A stretch of 64,000 bases of DNA, taken from assembly GCA_049698695.1 (NCBI GenBank), contig JBAVYH010000168.1:9241-73240 (forward strand). Direction: 5' to 3'. The DNA is from Bog-375 sp049698695. Lineage in GTDB: Bacteria > Acidobacteriota > Terriglobia > Bryobacterales > Bryobacteraceae. The notes beneath the pieces were generated by a model that worked only from the letters and a program-made list of their open reading frames with translations, had not been told where the DNA came from and did no database searches. The position numbers were made by a program, and so were the translations under genes. Positions 1 to 10,118 of the stretch are shown here, in pieces. Numbering within the stretch: position 1 is the first letter of the stretch; the number at the start of each line of letters is the position of its first letter.

Positions 1-243
1 GGCAAACCGTTCCGCGTTGCGATTGTGGTTGGGCAGAAAGCACGGGAAACACTGCAAACGCGACCAACAACCGGCTCGCAAAAGGCTTTACCGCGCTAAG
101 CTTTGCCACGCTCTTCATAGTCGAGATTCCGATTAGGAGTCTACCAAGAATTCGCAAGGTAACGATATGTGGTTACCGGAAACTGCCGGCCCAGAAGAGT
201 TGGCGAGTTCATTTGGCTGTATCACGCCTGTCCGGGAGACTAA

Positions 244-3018
244 CCCACCACCAAGGGCTCCCTCGCGCAGACCGTTCACCGACAAGACCTTGCCCTGGGA
301 GTTTGTTTCGGCCTTTCGAGTTACGCGCAGTCGAGTAGCGGCAGTTCGGGTACCATCCGCGGTTCGGTTCTCGATCCTTCCGGCGCGGCGGTGAAGGACG
401 CGGTGGTGGAGATTCAGAACCCGGTTTCCCACTACAGCCGGAGCACGCCCACCGACAGCGAGGGGACCTTTCAATTCGACAACATCCCGTTCAACAACTA
501 TCACCTGACCGCCAGCGCCGCCGGCTTCCAGGTCGGCGCCCAGGACGTCAATGTTCGGACGGCGGTGCCGGTGGAGCTGAAGATGAACCTGCAACTCGGC
601 ACCTCAAAGGTCACCGTGGACGTCGAAGGTTCGCAAGATTTGCTGGAGACGGTCCCGACCACTCACACCGACGTTGACCGCGCCCTGTTCGACACGCTGC
701 CGCTGGAGAGCCAATCCTCGTCGGTCAGCTCACTGGTGACGCTGAGCGTCCCCGGCATCGCCGCCGATTCGAACGGCCTGTTTCATGGGCTCGGCGATCA
801 CGCTGAAAACTCATTCTCGGTTGACGGCCAGCCCATCACCGACCAGCAGAGCAAGGTTTTCTCCAATCAGATTCCACTCGATTCCGTGCAATCCATGGAG
901 GTGATCGAAGGCGCGCCGCCGGCCGAATATGGCGACAAGACCAGCGTGGTAATCGTGGCAACCACGCGCTCCGGTATGGGCGTGACGCAGCCGCATGGCG
1001 AAGTCGATGCCTCCTACGGCAGCTTCGGCACCGGCAGTGGCGGCTTCAATCTCGCATACGGCGGCAACTCGTGGGGGAATTTTATTGCCGCCAACGGCCT
1101 GCAGAGCGGCCGATTTCTGGATGGGCCGGAGCTCTCCGTCATGCACGATCGTGGCAATGAAGAGAACTTCTTCGATCGGGTTGACCTCAAGCCTTCCCAG
1201 GCGGACACCCTCAATCTGAATTTCGGCTTCACTCGCTCATGGTTTCAGACCCCGAATTCGTTCGATGCCCAAAATGCCACCGCATGGTCCGGGCTGGTGG
1301 TCGATAACGGAGGCCTTGGCCCCAACGGCGTGCCAGTCGGTTCATCCGACCAGCGTTCCCAGATCCGCACGTTCAACATTGCGCCCGCCTGGACGCGCCT
1401 GCTCAATTCTCACACCGTGCTCACTCTCGGCACCTTCGCCCGGCAGGATCAGTACAATTATTACCCGAGCGCAAATCCGTTCGCCGACCTGATCCCCGAT
1501 CTGCAGTCCCAGACCATCGGCCAGAATCGCCGGCTTACCAATCTCGGCGTGCGCAGCAGCGTGTCATACGACAAGGGTGTCCACAACATCAAGGCGGGTG
1601 TCACCTATCAGGACACTATCCTCACCGAGCAAGACGCTCTCGGCCTAGTTAATCCCACCACGAACGCGGTTTGCCTGAATGCCGACGGAAGTCCCAACAC
1701 TCTCGCGTCGCTGACCGATCCGTCGCAGTGCACCGGAGCGCTGCAGCCGAATCCCGCATTTAATCCTCTCCTGGGCTGCTACGACCTCACCCGGACAGGA
1801 CCCTTGCCGGCTTCCGACGGTTGCCCGAACTCTACCAGCGCCTTGTATCACTATTACGGACACGCGGACGTTCGTGAGGTGGCTCTGTTCGTAGAAGACA
1901 GCATCACGCTCAAGCACTGGACATTCAACCTCGGGATACGCGGCGATATCTACCACGGCATCACCAGCGCCACCCAGCCGGAGCCCCGTCTGGGAGTTGC
2001 TTACAATATCAAGCCAACCGGCACCGTGCTGCGGCTCTCCTATGCCCGCTCGCTCGAAACGCCGTTCAATGAGAACCTCGTTCTTTCCAGTCTGGGCTGC
2101 AACGATCCGGTGATCAACGCCCTCATGTCGGCCGTGGGCCCTTGCGAGACCGCCCCGCTGAGTCCGGGGTGGCGCAATGAGTTCCACGCCGGTATCGAGC
2201 AGGCCTTTGGAAAATACCTGGTGATCGATGGCGAATATATCTGGAAATACACCCACGGAGCATAGGATTTCAGCGTGCTGGGCAACTCGCCGATCACTTT
2301 TCCGATCGAGTGGGAACGCTCCAAGATCCCCGGCTATGCGGTCCGCGCCAGCATGCCGAACTTCCATGGGCTGACCGCGTACCTTGTCTTCTCGCACGTG
2401 GCGGCACGCTTCTTCACCCCGCAGATCAGCGGCATCGGCGCCACGCCGGGCGGCGCCACGGTTTTTCGCATCGACCACGACGAAAACTTCAACCAGACCA
2501 CGCACGTCCAATACCAGCCGTGGAAAAAAGGTCCGTGGCTCAGTTTCAACTGGCGGTACGATAGCGGCCTCGTCGCCGGCCCGGTGCCGTGCGCTGGTGG
2601 CAATTGCGCCAATGGGCCGGACGGGACGGATTCGCTTGTCGACGTTTCCAATCTTACGCCGGACCAGCAGTTCGAGGCGGGACTCTATTGCGGCAGCGTG
2701 CATGCCACTACCACCACACCGATCAGCCCCACCGGCATTTGCCCGGCGTCGCAGTATGGGTCCACGCTGCTCAAGATCCCAGCGGCCGGCACCGAGAATG
2801 ACGACACCAACCCGCCGCGCATCGCGCCGCGCAGCCTGTTCGACATCGCCATTGGCCACGACAACATCTTTGGCGGCGACAGATACAAGTGGAGCGCCCG
2901 CGTGACCGTGGTCAATCTGACCGATAAGGAAGCCCTGTACAATTTCCTGTCGACCTTCAGCGGCACCCACTACGTCACCCCGCGCGCCATCACCGCGTCG
3001 CTGGGCTTCCATTTCTAA
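244..3018 (+). pseudogene. TonB-dependent receptor with carboxypeptidase-regulatory-like plug, broken by an in-frame TAG
   Basis: The reading frame encodes a Solibacter-type outer-membrane receptor: an N-terminal carboxypeptidase-regulatory-like beta-sandwich (GSVLDPSGAAV, then DSEGTFQFDN), a plug region (SVDGQPITDQQS) and a long beta-barrel ending in LGFHF, an aromatic C-terminus as in outer-membrane barrels. The frame runs from 244 to 3018 but is cut by one TAG at 2263-2265. Translation resumes in the same frame without a gap (KYTHGA, stop, DFSVLGNSPITF). The 5' end is also abnormal: a signal-peptide-like stretch (LALGVCFGLSSYAQ) is in frame upstream of the first usable GTG at 391, but no ATG, GTG or TTG precedes it before the TAA at 241. 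Either the gene is decaying or two sequence errors are present. If intact it would import a large, probably carbohydrate-related substrate, which is inference. Confidence 0.75.
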
Positions 3019-3229
3019 GCGCCGCCCAATCCTTGTCTTCGCCCCAGCCGCTTTGTCGCTGTGCGGGCTCCGTACGCCCCCGCTTCGGAGCCGCGACCGT
3101 CAGGGAGCGGATGCCGATTATTCAATGCGCCGTGTTTAGCGCCGCTGATTTATGGTCTCCACACACTCCGCCAAGCGTGCGACGCTAGTAACAGCTTCCC
3201 GACGCCAGTCCACAGGCCGCGAAGCGACT

Positions 3230-5245
3230 ATGCCGGACAACCAATCCACCGCCAGGGCGCGCGCGCACGTCTCACATGTGAGGCTGTCGGTGCTACTGCT
3301 GGTCCTGGTCAATCTTGCGATTGTGGCGAAGCTCTTCGGCGTGGAGTACTCGTCCTACACGGGATCCATTGAGGGCACCTTCATCGCGATTCCGCGCATC
3401 ATGGCCAAGTATCCGGGTCAATGGCAATGGTGGCCGTTCTGGAACGGCGGGCTGCCGTTTGAGTGCGCCTACTTGCCGTTCACGCACTGGCTGGTGGCCG
3501 GATTCAGCTTGCTGACGCGGCTTTCCGCGGCGCGGTCCTTTCACATCGTGACGGCGGCAATCTATCTGGGGAGCGCTCCGGCGGTCTTCTGGATGGCTTT
3601 GGAACTTAGCCGGCGGTTGGGCGCGAGCCTGATTGCCGCGCTGACGTACTCGTCGGTCTCGGCTTCCGCATTGCTGGTACCGGCGATTGCGGTCGATGCC
3701 GGCGGCGCGCTGAATCTCCGCCGCCTGCAGGCCCTGGTCTTCTATGGCGAGTCTCCCCATACGGTCGCACTGGCGCTGCTCCCGGTGGCGGTGGTCTGCT
3801 TCTCGCGCGCGCTCACCACGCGCCAGGTGAAATGGCAATTGCTGGCCGGCGTCGCGAGCGCCTGTGTGGTGTTGAGCAATGCGTTTGGGATTGTGATGCT
3901 GGCGCTGGCATTGCTGTGCTGGTGGATGGCCTTCCCGCAACGTCCCTGGTGGAAGGCGCCGCTCACCGTCGCAGCGATCGGCTTTCTCACCTGGTGCTGG
4001 ATTTCGCCCTGGCTCAGCCCGAGCATGATCCGCGCGATTCACGCCAACGCGGCCACTACCGGCGGCGATTATCGATACACGGAGCGCACTTGGATCGCGC
4101 TGGCCCTGGTGGCCGCCGGCTTTCTGCTGCTCTGGCTCGTCCTGCGGCTCGGCAAGGCGCCTTCGCACCTTCGCTTCTTTCTGTTCCTGGGATATGTGCC
4201 CACCGCCATCGTGATGACCGGCTACTTTGGCAATGCGGCCATTATTTCGCAGCCTACCCGTTATCAATTAGACATGGATCTGGTGCTGCCGCTTGCCATC
4301 GTGTTCGCCGGCGCCTCGATTCTCGACCGGATTCCCGCGCGCGCGCGTTTCGCGGTATCGGCGGTCGTCGTCGCCGCCCTCGCCTTCCAGACCGTGCACT
4401 CGGCACTATTCGCTCGCGAGTTGATCCGCTCGGCCGAGCCCGGCGGCTTGAGCTGGTACCAGATCGCAAGCTGGCTGGACGCGCACCGCCCGGGCGAGCG
4501 AGCCTTCATCTCCGGATCGGCCAGCTTTTGGTACAACGACTTCACCGACAATCCTCAGCTCATGGGAGGGCACGATCAACATACCGTGAACACCTTCCTT
4601 CCCATCGTGCGTTTCACCATCTACAGCGGCATGAATGCCGGTGACCGCGATGCCGAGTATTCCATCTTCTGGCTGAAGGCTTTCGGCACGCACCTGATCT
4701 CGGTCCCCGGCAGCGACGATCCCTACAGGGGTGCCTTGGTGCACCCGCGCAAGTTCGACGGCGTTCTTCCGCTGCTCTGGCGGTCCCAAGCCGGCTCGAT
4801 CTATGAAGTGCCGGCCCGCTCCAGCTCACTGGCGCACGTCATCCCCGCCGCTGCAGTCGTCACCCGGACTCCGGTGCACGGTCTGGATATCGCGCCGGTC
4901 GAGGCCTATGTCGCGGCTCTGGAAGATCCTGCCTTTCCGCCCGCGGCGTTCCGATGGAAAAACCTGAGCGAAGCCGAGATTGACGCTACTGTAAGCCCCG
5001 GACAAGTGATCGGTGTTCAGGTGACCTATGAGCGGGGATGGGAGGCCTGGGCAAATGGCAAGCCGCAGCGGGTCTTCGGCGATGCCATCGGACAAATGGT
5101 GATTGTGCCCGATTGCCTCGGACCCTGCCGGATTTCACTTCGTTACACCGGAGGCTGGGAACACCGCGCCACCCGCGCCATGAGTCTGGCGGCCATGCTG
5201 CTGGCGATGGTGCTGGGATGGAGGAGAAGAAGGAAACCGGAATGA
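3230..5245 (+). CDS. polytopic membrane protein, PTPS-related/glycosyltransferase-like
   Basis: A 671-residue protein with about ten or more hydrophobic segments spread over its first 450 residues and a soluble C-terminal part followed by a final hydrophobic stretch and an Arg-rich tail (RRRRKPE). The layout resembles bacterial '6-pyruvoyl-tetrahydropterin synthase-related' membrane proteins and GT-C-like glycosyltransferases. No catalytic motif is clear, so the function is unknown. I chose ATG 3230 because the longer frame from 3152 adds a hydrophilic, arginine-rich stretch of 26 residues. The C-terminal part (YERGWEAW ... DAIGQMVIV ... YTGGWEHRATRAM) resembles the matching part of the minus-strand protein at 56200-58593 (HDRGWRVS ... 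DPIGFLLV ... FTAAWDVWLGRAI), so the two are probably paralogues. Confidence 0.75.
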   Translation: MPDNQSTARARAHVSHVRLSVLLLVLVNLAIVAKLFGVEYSSYTGSIEGTFIAIPRIMAKYPGQWQWWPFWNGGLPFECAYLPFTHWLVAGFSLLTRLSAARSFHIVTAAIYLGSAPAVFWMALELSRRLGASLIAALTYSSVSASALLVPAIAVDAGGALNLRRLQALVFYGESPHTVALALLPVAVVCFSRALTTRQVKWQLLAGVASACVVLSNAFGIVMLALALLCWWMAFPQRPWWKAPLTVAAIGFLTWCWISPWLSPSMIRAIHANAATTGGDYRYTERTWIALALVAAGFLLLWLVLRLGKAPSHLRFFLFLGYVPTAIVMTGYFGNAAIISQPTRYQLDMDLVLPLAIVFAGASILDRIPARARFAVSAVVVAALAFQTVHSALFARELIRSAEPGGLSWYQIASWLDAHRPGERAFISGSASFWYNDFTDNPQLMGGHDQHTVNTFLPIVRFTIYSGMNAGDRDAEYSIFWLKAFGTHLISVPGSDDPYRGALVHPRKFDGVLPLLWRSQAGSIYEVPARSSSLAHVIPAAAVVTRTPVHGLDIAPVEAYVAALEDPAFPPAAFRWKNLSEAEIDATVSPGQVIGVQVTYERGWEAWANGKPQRVFGDAIGQMVIVPDCLGPCRISLRYTGGWEHRATRAMSLAAMLLAMVLGWRRRRKPE

Positions 5246-5310
5246 ACGGAAGTGATCTCCAGCACACTGGCAGCTAAGATGCTGTTCGTAAAGGCGAGAG
5301 GAGAACTGTG

Positions 5311-6006
5311 ATGCGCAAGACGCTTGTAGCGATTTTGGCAATTGCAGGTTCCATGAGCACCGTCGCCTTCGCGGCGGACAGACAAGTCAAGGTCGATGAC
5401 AGACTGGACGCTTCGGCCGATACGCTGCACGACCTGATGAGGGCTGCCGATAAAGGTATCCCGCAGGACCTGATCAATAAGGCGCGCTGCGTGGTTGTCG
5501 TGCCAGGCATGAAAAAGGCCGGGTTCATCCTCGGCGCGAAGTATGGCCGCGGGTTCGCGGTATGCCGCCGCCACGGCGGCTCGGGATGGAGCGCGCCGGC
5601 CGCGGTCGAGGTTGAAGGCGGAAGTGTCGGGTTTCAGATTGGCCTTTCGGATACCGACATTGTGTTACTCGTGATGAACGATGGCGGAATGAAGCACCTG
5701 TTGTCCGATAAGTTTACGATCGGTGGAGAGGCGACCGCGGCGGCGGGCCCAATTGGCCGCGATGCCGCCGCTGAGACCGACGCCGAGATGCAGGCGGAAA
5801 TGCTGTCCTATTCCCGTTCGCACGGGCTGTTCGCGGGCATCTCTCTGGAAGGCGCGACGCTTCGTCCGGACGGGGAAAGCAACCGGCAACTCTACGGCCG
5901 CGATGCAACCAATCGTGAGATTCTGACCGGCGATTTCAAGACTCCGGCGGTCGCGTACCGTTTTGAACACGCGCTGAATCGGGAGTCGGCCCGGCGCAGC
6001 CGGTAG
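5311..6006 (+). CDS. SYLF (Ysc84-type) lipid-binding domain protein
   Basis: A 231-residue protein with an N-terminal signal peptide (MRKTLVAILAIAGSMSTVAFA) and a SYLF/Ysc84 domain. The family core is recognisable in the order ARCVVVVPGMKKAGFILGAKYGRG, a Trp-containing SGWSAPAAVEVEG, GFQIGLSDTDIVLLVMN and a late ATAAAGPIGRDAAAETDA block. Domains of this family bind phosphoinositide-like lipids in eukaryotes; the bacterial secreted forms are of uncertain role. ATG 5311 is preferred over the overlapping GTG 5308 because a GAGAGGAGA ribosome-binding site lies just upstream. It stands alone between two unrelated genes. Confidence 0.88.
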   Translation: MRKTLVAILAIAGSMSTVAFAADRQVKVDDRLDASADTLHDLMRAADKGIPQDLINKARCVVVVPGMKKAGFILGAKYGRGFAVCRRHGGSGWSAPAAVEVEGGSVGFQIGLSDTDIVLLVMNDGGMKHLLSDKFTIGGEATAAAGPIGRDAAAETDAEMQAEMLSYSRSHGLFAGISLEGATLRPDGESNRQLYGRDATNREILTGDFKTPAVAYRFEHALNRESARRSR

Positions 6007-6060
6007 GCGCGGCTTTCGCATGGCAAGCTTTGCGAGTGTAGCGCACTATACACTGGTAAA

Positions 6061-7917
6061 GTGACTTTCACTCGACGCGCCGCGCCGCTTGCCGGCGCAC
6101 TCCGGGCCGTCCCGCTGATGTTTGCGCTGGCTGGGACGCTCACGCCGCAAGCCGCACAGCCTGCTTCGAGCTGCGATAACACGCCCGCGTGGTCGCCCTG
6201 TGAACTGGTGTTCGACCTGAGCGCCGCGGCTGCCGCTGCCCATCGCGATCCTTATGCGAGCGTCGATCTGCGCGCCGAATTCCGCTCGCCTGAGATGCGC
6301 ACCTATGCCTTGCCCGCTTTCTGGGATGGCGGCGGCCGCATGGTGCTGCGCTTTGCGCCAACCGACGCCGGGCGCTGGGAGTACCGCCTTACCAGCAACC
6401 TGCCCGAGTGGGACGGGCTCGTCGGCAGCTTCACCGCCGCCGCTTCCGAAGCACTCGGCTTTATCCAGGTGGCCAACGTTCATCACTGGGCAACCACCGC
6501 CGCCAGGCAGCCGCACCTGTGGATGGGCGCGAGCGAGATGGGTTTCGCCAGGCTGGACGACGCGGATTTCCGCGCCGTCGTGGATGCGCGCGCCGCGCAG
6601 AAGTTTAATCATCTGCGCGGACTGGTGCTCGGCGAAGGCCCGGTGTCCGGCTTCCGCGCACCCGGCATTCCCGACCTGGCCTACTTCCAGCGCCTTGACG
6701 AGCGCATCGCCTACGTCAATTCCAAGGGCATGGTTGCCGACCTGGTTTTGGCTCCCAGCCCCGAAGCGTTCGTCCGCCTGCTGCCCGACCCTGCCGCGCG
6801 GCTCCGCTTCATCCGCTTTCTGGTGGGCCGTTGCGCCGCGCGCAACGTCACCTGGCAGGGCCTGCAGGAATTCGAAAGCCAGCCCGGCGCGCGCGCGCTG
6901 CTCAAGGAAACCGGCGCTCTCATCAAACAAATGGATCCGTATCAACACCCCCGCACCAGCGGCGCGCGCGTCACCTCGGCGCCGCTACTCGATGACGGCT
7001 GGATGGATTTCGCCGCGTACGGAACAGCCGATGCCGCCGTGGGCGCCATTGAGCATCAGCTCTATCAGGTACCGGGCGTCGCTCTCGAGCTCGCTCGCGA
7101 AGATAGCGGAGCGGGGAAGTCCGGACCCAATGACGTGGATGCCGCCGGATTCCGCCACCGGCTCTGGACGGCGGCCATGAACGGCCAGTACCCGACCTAC
7201 GCCAATACCGGCTCGGGTCCGCAATTCACCAATTCGCCGGGCGCCAAGGCCATGACGATTTGGTTTAACCTCATGGCCGGCACGCGCCATTGGGACCTCG
7301 AACCCTACTTCGACGTCGATGGCGGCCGCGCGATGGCGCTTCCCGGCGTCGAGTACATCGTTTATATCGATAAGCCCGGCCCGATCGAGCTCACCGTGGA
7401 GCACCACGGCTACGATGTCTACTGGATGGATCCGGCCGATGGCTCCATTACCGCGCGCCGGCGGTGGGGCGGCGACCATTTCACCAGCGAGCCTCCCGAC
7501 CGCTATCACGACTGGGTGTTGCACGTGGTCCGGGAAGCCACCCTCGAAAGCATGAACCGCAGTTACAAATTCGAATCGCGCGACGTTCCGGTGCAGGAGA
7601 TCGTCATCGATCCCGCCAAAGTGGTTTACGACATCGTGCAGCCCACCGGCCCGCTTACCGCCGGCCGCCCGGCGCACTTCTCGGCCAAGATCACGCGCAC
7701 CAGCCGCGCTACCCGCTCCATGCTTTGGATGTGGACCGCCGAAGTGACTGCGGACCACGAGGGGTATCGGGTGCTCGGCACCGCGCGGCAAGGCGATTTC
7801 ACGCTGCCCGACGGCCTGGCCGTCAATTATCCGGCCATTGCGCTGCTGCGCCTTTACGCCATGAATGGCTACGGCACCGTTTACATGGCGGCCAAAGGAT
7901 ACGATCTGAACCGGTGA
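6061..7917 (+). CDS. secreted putative glycoside hydrolase, DUF5060/apiosidase-like
   Basis: A 618-residue exported protein. After a signal peptide (GTG start; cleavage probably near residue 30-35) comes a beta-sandwich of DUF5060 type (CELVFDLSA ... VDLRAEFRSP ... GRMVLRFAPTDAGRWEYRLTS, about residues 40-125), then a TIM-barrel-like region with MGASEMGFARLDD and FNHLRGLVLGEG, as in DUF4038/apiosidase-like enzymes. The order DUF5060 then catalytic barrel is typical of carbohydrate-active proteins; the actual substrate cannot be told. The stop codon overlaps the GTG start of tsaB by 4 bases (GTGA), so the two are probably co-translated although functionally unrelated. Confidence 0.7.
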   Translation: MTFTRRAAPLAGALRAVPLMFALAGTLTPQAAQPASSCDNTPAWSPCELVFDLSAAAAAAHRDPYASVDLRAEFRSPEMRTYALPAFWDGGGRMVLRFAPTDAGRWEYRLTSNLPEWDGLVGSFTAAASEALGFIQVANVHHWATTAARQPHLWMGASEMGFARLDDADFRAVVDARAAQKFNHLRGLVLGEGPVSGFRAPGIPDLAYFQRLDERIAYVNSKGMVADLVLAPSPEAFVRLLPDPAARLRFIRFLVGRCAARNVTWQGLQEFESQPGARALLKETGALIKQMDPYQHPRTSGARVTSAPLLDDGWMDFAAYGTADAAVGAIEHQLYQVPGVALELAREDSGAGKSGPNDVDAAGFRHRLWTAAMNGQYPTYANTGSGPQFTNSPGAKAMTIWFNLMAGTRHWDLEPYFDVDGGRAMALPGVEYIVYIDKPGPIELTVEHHGYDVYWMDPADGSITARRRWGGDHFTSEPPDRYHDWVLHVVREATLESMNRSYKFESRDVPVQEIVIDPAKVVYDIVQPTGPLTAGRPAHFSAKITRTSRATRSMLWMWTAEVTADHEGYRVLGTARQGDFTLPDGLAVNYPAIALLRLYAMNGYGTVYMAAKGYDLNR

Positions 7918-8582
7918 CGCCTCTCATTCTGGCCGTCGACACCACGCACGAACACGGCAGCCTGGCGCTGGCGGGGGCTGGCGATCTGCTCGAGCAGGTG
8001 GCGCTGGAATCGGCTTCCGGTTTCGCCCACGTGATCTACGCTCACCTGGAAGCGCTACTCGGTCGCCACCGCGTTTCGGTTGGCGAAATCGATTGTTTCG
8101 CTGCGGCGGCCGGCCCGGGCGCCTTCACCGGCGTGCGCGTCTGCCTGGCCTGCGTAAAGGGGCTGGCGGAAGCGGCGGGCAAGCCGGCCGTGGCGGTCTC
8201 GGATCTCGCCGCCATCGCCTCCTTCGGCACAGCGCCCTTGCGCGCGGCCCTGCTTGATGCCCGCCGCGGTGAAGTCTACGCGGCGCTCTACGATGCCGCC
8301 GGCTGCCTGGTGCGCCCCGAGGCCGTCGCCCCGCCGGCGCGCTGGCTGGACACACTGCCCGAAGGCGTCGAATTGGTCTCGCCAGATTTCGGTCCGTTTG
8401 TCGATGCGCTCGCTGCTTCTCGACTTCGCGATGCTCGCCGCACCACTGCGCCCCGTGCCCTGGCGTCAGCCATCGCCCGCATCGCGTGGCAGCGCTGGCA
8501 AGCGGGCGAGGTCTCGGACCCCGCCGCCCTGGATGCCAATTACGTCCGCCGCTCGGATGCCGAGCTTCTGTGGAAGGGCTGA
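7914..8582 (+). CDS. tsaB: tRNA threonylcarbamoyladenosine biosynthesis protein TsaB
   Basis: A 222-residue protein of the ASKHA fold. The N-terminus (ILAVDTTHEHGSLAL) and the block AAAAGPGAFTGVRVCLACVKGLA are characteristic of TsaB, the non-catalytic partner of TsaD in N6-threonylcarbamoyladenosine synthesis at tRNA position 37. The frame is open back to 7464, but that part merely overlays the preceding gene; the real start is GTG 7914, which overlaps the upstream TGA in the sequence GTGA. The length is normal for TsaB. It ends with a typical YVRRSDAEL motif. Confidence 0.93.
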   Translation: MTPLILAVDTTHEHGSLALAGAGDLLEQVALESASGFAHVIYAHLEALLGRHRVSVGEIDCFAAAAGPGAFTGVRVCLACVKGLAEAAGKPAVAVSDLAAIASFGTAPLRAALLDARRGEVYAALYDAAGCLVRPEAVAPPARWLDTLPEGVELVSPDFGPFVDALAASRLRDARRTTAPRALASAIARIAWQRWQAGEVSDPAALDANYVRRSDAELLWKG

Positions 8583-9042
8583 GCCACCCGCGCTGTCCTC
8601 GCCAAAGCGCAGGTATTCTCTCCCATCCTATTGATTTAACATGTCTTATCTGGAACAAGCCATCGGCTCGGCGGGCCCGTTACGGCTGGCGCAGAGCCAC
8701 AAGTGCCTCAAAACACGGCCCAAAACAAGAAATGCTCACCCCGAAGGGTGAGCATTTTGTCCCCCCTGTTCTACCAGGGGTGATGTTCGATGGGAGAATC
8801 AGTTTCGACGGAATCGCAATCCGCCAAAAGCTTTTGTAGTTGGATCTTATTTCCCCGCGGCTTCTAAGTCAAGCAGAAATCCGGTCCGTTTTTTTAGGCC
8901 GTAAGCTGCTCTTATGCCCCAACTTGCAGCAATGCGCGAAATCTTACAATGGTAGCGCAATGCCGGAAAAGGCCTCGAAACAGCCTGAGGATTTCTTTCT
9001 AAGAAGCAGATATAACGCAATTTATGAAAATCGCACTAGCCC
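8583..9042. other. 460-bp intergenic region without a recognisable gene
   Basis: No supported coding sequence lies between tsaB and the convergent minus-strand gene ending at 9043. The short frames here lack family features and ribosome-binding sites. The only clear structure is a strong hairpin at 8731-8756, followed by a weaker one (CCCCTG ... CAGGGG, about 8763-8780). The 150 bases between the tsaB stop and the first hairpin could hold a small RNA, but I see no match to 6S, SRP RNA, tmRNA or RNase P RNA. Confidence 0.6.
8731..8760 (+). terminator. Rho-independent terminator
   Basis: A perfect 11-bp stem (AATGCTCACCC at 8731-8741 against GGGTGAGCATT at 8746-8756) with a CGAA tetraloop is followed by a T-rich tail. 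An A-rich stretch also precedes it, so it could work in both directions. It lies 150 bases past tsaB, further than usual for that gene's own terminator, and may instead end an unannotated short transcript. Confidence 0.75.
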
Positions 9043-10005
9043 TCATTCGAGGTGCAGCACGATCATCGCTTCCGGTTCTTCCCCGTGCCGAAGCGCCCGC
9101 ATCAGCACCCGGGCAGCACCCATCAGGAGGCCGGATAGAGTCGCAAACAGCAACAGTAGCCCGATGAGTTTAAAGATGTTTAAGAGCAGGTCGCCGGGGT
9201 TGTCGCGCTGCGTTGGGACATAGGCGTCGCGGGTGACTTCGGCCTCCCAGCGGACCCGGGCCAGCAGCCGTTCCGCCATATCGCGGTCCGCCGGGGCCAG
9301 AAGTACTGCGACCAACGGCCCGCTGCGTTTCACCATGGCCTCGGGCAGTCGCTCGAAATCTGGCAACTTCTGCATGGCGATCTGTGGCGACGGGTAATTG
9401 AAGATGGCCAGCGTCATGTCACCCTTTGGGCTGTGGAAAACGCCCAGTTGTGCCTCGGTGTCGAAGTGAAAGCCCGCCACGGAGGGCGAAATGGCGGGAA
9501 GGAACCGGGCGAGGCTGGCCGGACCGGTGATATACCGCCCACTATTGGGCACCAGGTCTTCGGTCGGCAGATAGCCGGGCAAAAGCGGCAGCAGGGTGGT
9601 GTCGACGTTCTTCAGCGACTGCACCACCGCCGCCAGTTCCCCAGCCGTCGGCTGATACCCGGCGAACTCCAGCAGGTATTGACCTTCAGTGACCAGCAGG
9701 CCGTCCGGAATTGTGGCCGCGAGCGGGGCCAGCTTGGACGGCTTGGCGTTGGCGGGACGTTGCCAGTCAAATGCCGCCAGCGCGCCGGTGGGGTCGCGAA
9801 GCTGCCAGGCTGTGACGGTGAAATTGCCCCGCTCCGACTTATAGCTCGCCGTTTCCGAGGCCTTGAGCCCGTAATCGTCCCAAACCGCGCGATCAGTCAG
9901 CGCCGGCTGCGACTCGGCGGTGCGATGCGCCGGGCCGATCGCCTCAGGAAGAATGGAAGCTGCCAGCAGACCCGGTACAGCCAGCAGAGCCAGAAGAGAG
10001 CTCAT
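9043..10005 (-). CDS. exported, membrane-anchored protein of unknown function (DUF6599-like)
   Basis: A 320-residue protein with an N-terminal signal sequence (MSSLLALLAVPGLLAASILP), an extracytoplasmic body and a C-terminal transmembrane helix (about residues 280-302: LIGLLLLFATLSGLLMGA) followed by a short cytoplasmic tail. The body has YKSERGNFTVTAWQLRDPTGALAAFDWQRP and a later FHSPKGDMTLAIFNYPSPQIA segment, a pattern I associate with the acidobacterial DUF6599 family; this family call is from memory. ATG 10005 is chosen over the TTG at 10023. The enzymatic role is unknown. It is transcribed divergently from kdsD. Confidence 0.7.
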   Translation of the reverse strand: MSSLLALLAVPGLLAASILPEAIGPAHRTAESQPALTDRAVWDDYGLKASETASYKSERGNFTVTAWQLRDPTGALAAFDWQRPANAKPSKLAPLAATIPDGLLVTEGQYLLEFAGYQPTAGELAAVVQSLKNVDTTLLPLLPGYLPTEDLVPNSGRYITGPASLARFLPAISPSVAGFHFDTEAQLGVFHSPKGDMTLAIFNYPSPQIAMQKLPDFERLPEAMVKRSGPLVAVLLAPADRDMAERLLARVRWEAEVTRDAYVPTQRDNPGDLLLNIFKLIGLLLLFATLSGLLMGAARVLMRALRHGEEPEAMIVLHLE

Positions 10006-10118
10006 ACGTTCATTAGACGCCAAAACCGGGCACTGCAGGTATGCCTGTTTACAAATTCCCCGGGCGGGGTCCCAATCCGGGCTGGTTGCCGCGCTCCGTG
10101 CGATGATGGTGTTTCCTA

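Noticed and set aside
1..243. A gene upstream of the decayed receptor
   Set aside because: Only short frames without motifs are present; nothing can be supported there.
1645..3012. A 455-codon open frame antisense to the TonB receptor
   Set aside because: Same compositional artefact; the plus strand carries clear receptor motifs.
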